From positions 1 to 7,027 of the forward strand of contig WFVK01000150.1 in NCBI GenBank assembly GCA_015491705.1: 7,027 nt of DNA. The letters are read 5' to 3'. Numbering within the stretch: the first letter of the stretch is position 1; each line of letters opens with the position of its first letter. Shown piece after piece: positions 5,338 to 7,027 of this stretch. Both the position numbers and the translations under genes were made by a program. The notes under the pieces were generated by a model. It was not told the origin of the DNA. It made no database searches and saw only the letters and a program-made list of their open reading frames with translations. The DNA is from Nitrospirota bacterium (GTDB taxonomy: Bacteria > Nitrospirota > Thermodesulfovibrionia > UBA6902).

Positions 5338-6718
5338 ACCGGCGTTTCCTTTTGCCCCTCATAATATTTCTTATGTGTTTTATTTTGTCAATGAGTTTTA
5401 CAGCCATGTTTATTGCGCTCCTGGACCTGTGCCTGATCTTTATTGAACGCAGTTCCTCCATCTCCACGCCTTTCCTTATCACTATGGACGGGGATTTTGA
5501 GATAGCCAGCACCTGGCTCGGATAGACACTCCTGTGCCCCGTAATAAGGTAACTCACCACACATGCAACAGCGGCATACGGGGCTATCTTGGGGCCGAAG
5601 AATTCCATAGCCATTATGCTGGCGGATATGGGCGTGTTGGCAGCGCCCGCAAGGAGGCTTACCATGCCTATCGCCGCAAACATGGAGGGATCCAGTCCTG
5701 TCGCCACGGCATAAATGCTCCCCGCGGTTGCGCCGATAAAGAAGATGGGGGTCACCATCCCGCCGCTTCCGCAGAATGCAAGGGTGACGGAGGTGAATAC
5801 TATCTTCAATAGAAAGTCATAAGGCAGCGCCGTGCCGCCCTCCAGCACATCGTGGATTGTTTCAAGCCCTAATCCGAGATACCTTGTGGAGGTCATAAGC
5901 GCAAGCGCTATTATAACAATGCCGCCGATTATGCCCTTCAGCGGTTTCCATATGTTGATCTTGCGGCTTGCGAATTCCGCCGCCCTGAGGGACTCAATGA
6001 GCATGAATGAACATAACCCGAAAAAAATGGCGCCCATAAGCACTTCGATAAAGAAACCCTCGCTGAATGTCGGGACGAATTCGATGGGCTTGTAGAAGTA
6101 CTCAATGCCCATGGCTGAAGAAACCTGGTAGCTGACAAGACCTGCTACAAATGAGGGCAGAAGCACATCGTATATCATGCTCCCTATAAAGAGCACCTCG
6201 ACCCCGAATATGGCGCCTGCAATGGGTGTGCCGAAGACAGAGGCAAAGCCCGCGCTTATGCCGCAGATAACCAGCCGCCTCCTGTCATCCGGCTCAAAAC
6301 CGAACACATCCGCGAAAATGGATGAAAGCCCGGCCCCTATCTGGGCGGCGGGGCCCTCTTTGCCCACGGACCCGCCGGCTGCAATGGTAATTACCGTGGT
6401 TATCAACTTCACGGGCACTGCGAGGGGATTTATCCTTGCACCGTATTTATGTATTGCCTCCACCACCTTCTCGGTGCCGTGTCCCTCGGCCTCAGGTGCC
6501 ATGTATTTTATAAACAGGGCGGATACAAACAGTGCAGGCGGGAGAAAGAGGAAGTAGTATTTATAGCGGGCGGTGAAGAAAACGCTCCAGTTCAGGATCT
6601 TGATAAACACCGAGGTTGACAGGCCTACCATCGCGCCTACGCATGTTGCCAGGAAAAACCATTTGATAACGCTTACGACAAGAACCGACTCTTCTATCAG
6701 TATCTCTTTTTTCTTCAT
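5336..6718 (-). CDS. CLC-family chloride channel / anion-proton antiporter
   Basis: A 460-residue inner-membrane protein of the CLC family (compare E. coli ClcA, 473 residues), with about ten or more hydrophobic helices and no C-terminal CBS domains. Motifs in order: GHGTEKVVEAI (79-89) at the GSGIP position, GSVGKEGPAAQIG (116-128) with gating Glu121, TPIAGAIFGVEVLF (164-177), GSGGMVTPIFFIG (317-329), and Tyr399 in SVYPSQ, matching ClcA Tyr445. The selectivity Ser of ClcA is replaced by His80, and the position of the proton glutamate E203 appears to be Val175, with Glu174 one residue before. A passive chloride channel or altered ion coupling is possible. The tail is very basic (MRGKRKRR). 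The ATG follows AAGGA at 12 bases, a loose spacing. It ends 61 bp before the arsR promoter -35 box; a functional link to the array is not evident. Confidence 0.9.
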   Translation of the reverse strand: MKKKEILIEESVLVVSVIKWFFLATCVGAMVGLSTSVFIKILNWSVFFTARYKYYFLFLPPALFVSALFIKYMAPEAEGHGTEKVVEAIHKYGARINPLAVPVKLITTVITIAAGGSVGKEGPAAQIGAGLSSIFADVFGFEPDDRRRLVICGISAGFASVFGTPIAGAIFGVEVLFIGSMIYDVLLPSFVAGLVSYQVSSAMGIEYFYKPIEFVPTFSEGFFIEVLMGAIFFGLCSFMLIESLRAAEFASRKINIWKPLKGIIGGIVIIALALMTSTRYLGLGLETIHDVLEGGTALPYDFLLKIVFTSVTLAFCGSGGMVTPIFFIGATAGSIYAVATGLDPSMFAAIGMVSLLAGAANTPISASIMAMEFFGPKIAPYAAVACVVSYLITGHRSVYPSQVLAISKSPSIVIRKGVEMEELRSIKIRHRSRSAINMAVKLIDKIKHIRNIMRGKRKRR

Positions 6719-6788
6719 GTCGGCATGTAGTCCTTGCCAATCCCCATTGAATCAACGGGGGAATTTTTCCTCCGGTCGGGTTATGCCT

Positions 6789-6794
6789 ATTATA
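6789..6794 (-). promoter_or_regulatory. Possible -10 box for the CLC gene
   Basis: TATAAT occurs on the minus strand about 70 bases before the CLC start codon. No good -35 hexamer lies 16-19 bases upstream of it, which would fit an activator-dependent promoter with the adjacent direct repeats as binding sites. Confidence 0.4.
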
Positions 6795-6815
6795 ACCAAT
6801 ACGTATTAAAAAGCA

Positions 6816-6857
6816 TTAACCTTTAGGCTGCATAAACTTAACCTTACAGTTGCATAA
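6816..6857. repeat. Tandem direct repeat, 22-bp period
   Basis: TTAACCTTTAGGCTGCATAA (6816-6835) and TTAACCTTACAGTTGCATAA (6838-6857) match at 16 of 20 bases, with identical ends. The 22-bp period is about two turns of the helix, so both copies face the same side of the DNA. They lie just upstream of the TATAAT box, where an activator would bind. The second copy also begins the dispersed repeat seen at 3141. Confidence 0.55.
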
Positions 6858-6910
6858 CACCATCGCCCTCATGCCGGAGAGCCCGGCGGAAAAGCTTTAT
6901 CCGCGATTCC
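6838..6910. repeat. Dispersed intergenic repeat, second copy
   Basis: This stretch resembles 3141-3197: both start with TTA(a)CCTTA(a)CAG..GCATAA, continue with accat(c/t)gccc, and end in a 23-base block differing at one position (6888-6910 versus 3175-3197). The copy here has an insertion carrying the GCCGG/CCGGC hairpin. It is probably a non-coding repeat family scattered through the genome. Confidence 0.6.
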
Positions 6911-6988
6911 TTGAGGAAATACCCCGCACGGCATGTTATAAAATAACCCCTCCCGGCCTCCCATCCTTATCGAAACACACCCCTTAAT

Positions 6989-7004
6989 CCCCTCTCAAGA
7001 GGGG
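6989..7004. repeat. Perfect inverted repeat near right edge
   Basis: CCCCTC-tcaa-GAGGGG is a 6-bp perfect stem with a four-base loop. It could be a terminator of a gene outside the window or part of a palindromic intergenic repeat; there is no T-run on either side. Confidence 0.4.
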
Positions 7005-7027
7005 AAGGTCCTCCACATCCTTCGGAC

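Larger units (their letters stand above)
6719..7027. other. Non-coding upstream region of the CLC gene
   Basis: I see no credible gene in these 309 bases. From left to right they hold an interrupted palindrome CCCCATTGA-a-TCAACGGGG (6742-6760), a possible minus-strand -10 box, a tandem direct repeat, a small GCCGG/CCGGC hairpin (6873-6887), a copy of a dispersed repeat (6838-6910), and a perfect inverted repeat CCCCTC-tcaa-GAGGGG (6989-7004) near the edge. Confidence 0.6.

Noticed and set aside
5235..5525. Plus-strand open frame spanning the arsR promoter and the 3' end of the CLC gene
   Set aside because: It covers the consensus promoter and the CLC C terminus, has no Shine-Dalgarno, and its hydrophobic stretch is antisense to the basic CLC tail.
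6177..6557. Plus-strand open frame of about 126 codons inside the CLC gene
   Set aside because: It is antisense to conserved CLC motifs, has no ribosome site and has a composition typical of an antisense shadow.
6851..6872. Fluoride (crcB) riboswitch upstream of the CLC gene
   Set aside because: The minus strand reads GGCGATGGTGTT as at the start of that riboswitch, but the following pairing and the downstream CTGATGACTCC-type segment are missing.

Overview
The window looks like chromosomal DNA from an anaerobic or microaerobic Gram-negative bacterium. Nitrospirota (Thermodesulfovibrionia-like) or Desulfobacterota are my best guesses. This rests on gene content only: a PEP-CTERM surface protein, a CLC channel/transporter with a GHGTEKVVEAI motif, arsenic-type methyltransferases, heptad-like AACC intergenic repeats, and apparent use of selenocysteine. 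No marker gene fixes the lineage.

Layout. At the left edge (1-798, +) is the 3' part of a PEP-CTERM protein gene. It converges on a six-gene minus-strand array that I read as one arsenic/selenium-type operon. In transcription order this is: an ArsR-family repressor (5222-4884); a small protein with a winged-helix-like C terminus (4862-4374); an ArsM-like methyltransferase (4217-3300); a TVP38/DedA-type membrane protein (3117-2416); an exported rhodanese (2397-1942); and a full-length ArsM-type arsenite methyltransferase (1858-806). Upstream, also on the minus strand, is a CLC-family gene (6718-5336) that appears to be a separate unit. The right edge (6719-7027) is non-coding and holds a possible promoter, a tandem direct repeat, a dispersed repeat and hairpins.

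Main observation. Three of the six genes are cut by an in-frame UGA, and in each the same frame continues into the rest of the domain. In the rhodanese the UGA replaces the catalytic cysteine. In the shorter methyltransferase it replaces the cysteine equivalent to human AS3MT Cys206. In the winged-helix protein it forms His-Sec-x-x-x-Cys. Each UGA is followed by a 7-bp hairpin whose loop contains G/GU, starting 19-21 nt downstream, which is where bacterial SECIS elements sit. A fourth possible Sec codon (codon 10) lies near the 5' end of the methyltransferase gene if its best Shine-Dalgarno/ATG is used. By far the simplest reading is that these are selenoprotein genes, not pseudogenes, so a naive annotation would split all three.

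How it may work (inference). The ArsR protein has no cysteine and probably represses a perfect-consensus sigma-70-type promoter through a 26-bp palindrome over the start site. The small U/C-containing winged-helix protein could be a second sensor. The two methyltransferases would methylate arsenite or a related metalloid. The TVP38 protein and the periplasmic Sec-rhodanese may handle transport and sulfur/selenium transfer at the membrane. No selA, selB, selC or selD is in the window, so the Sec machinery must be encoded elsewhere.
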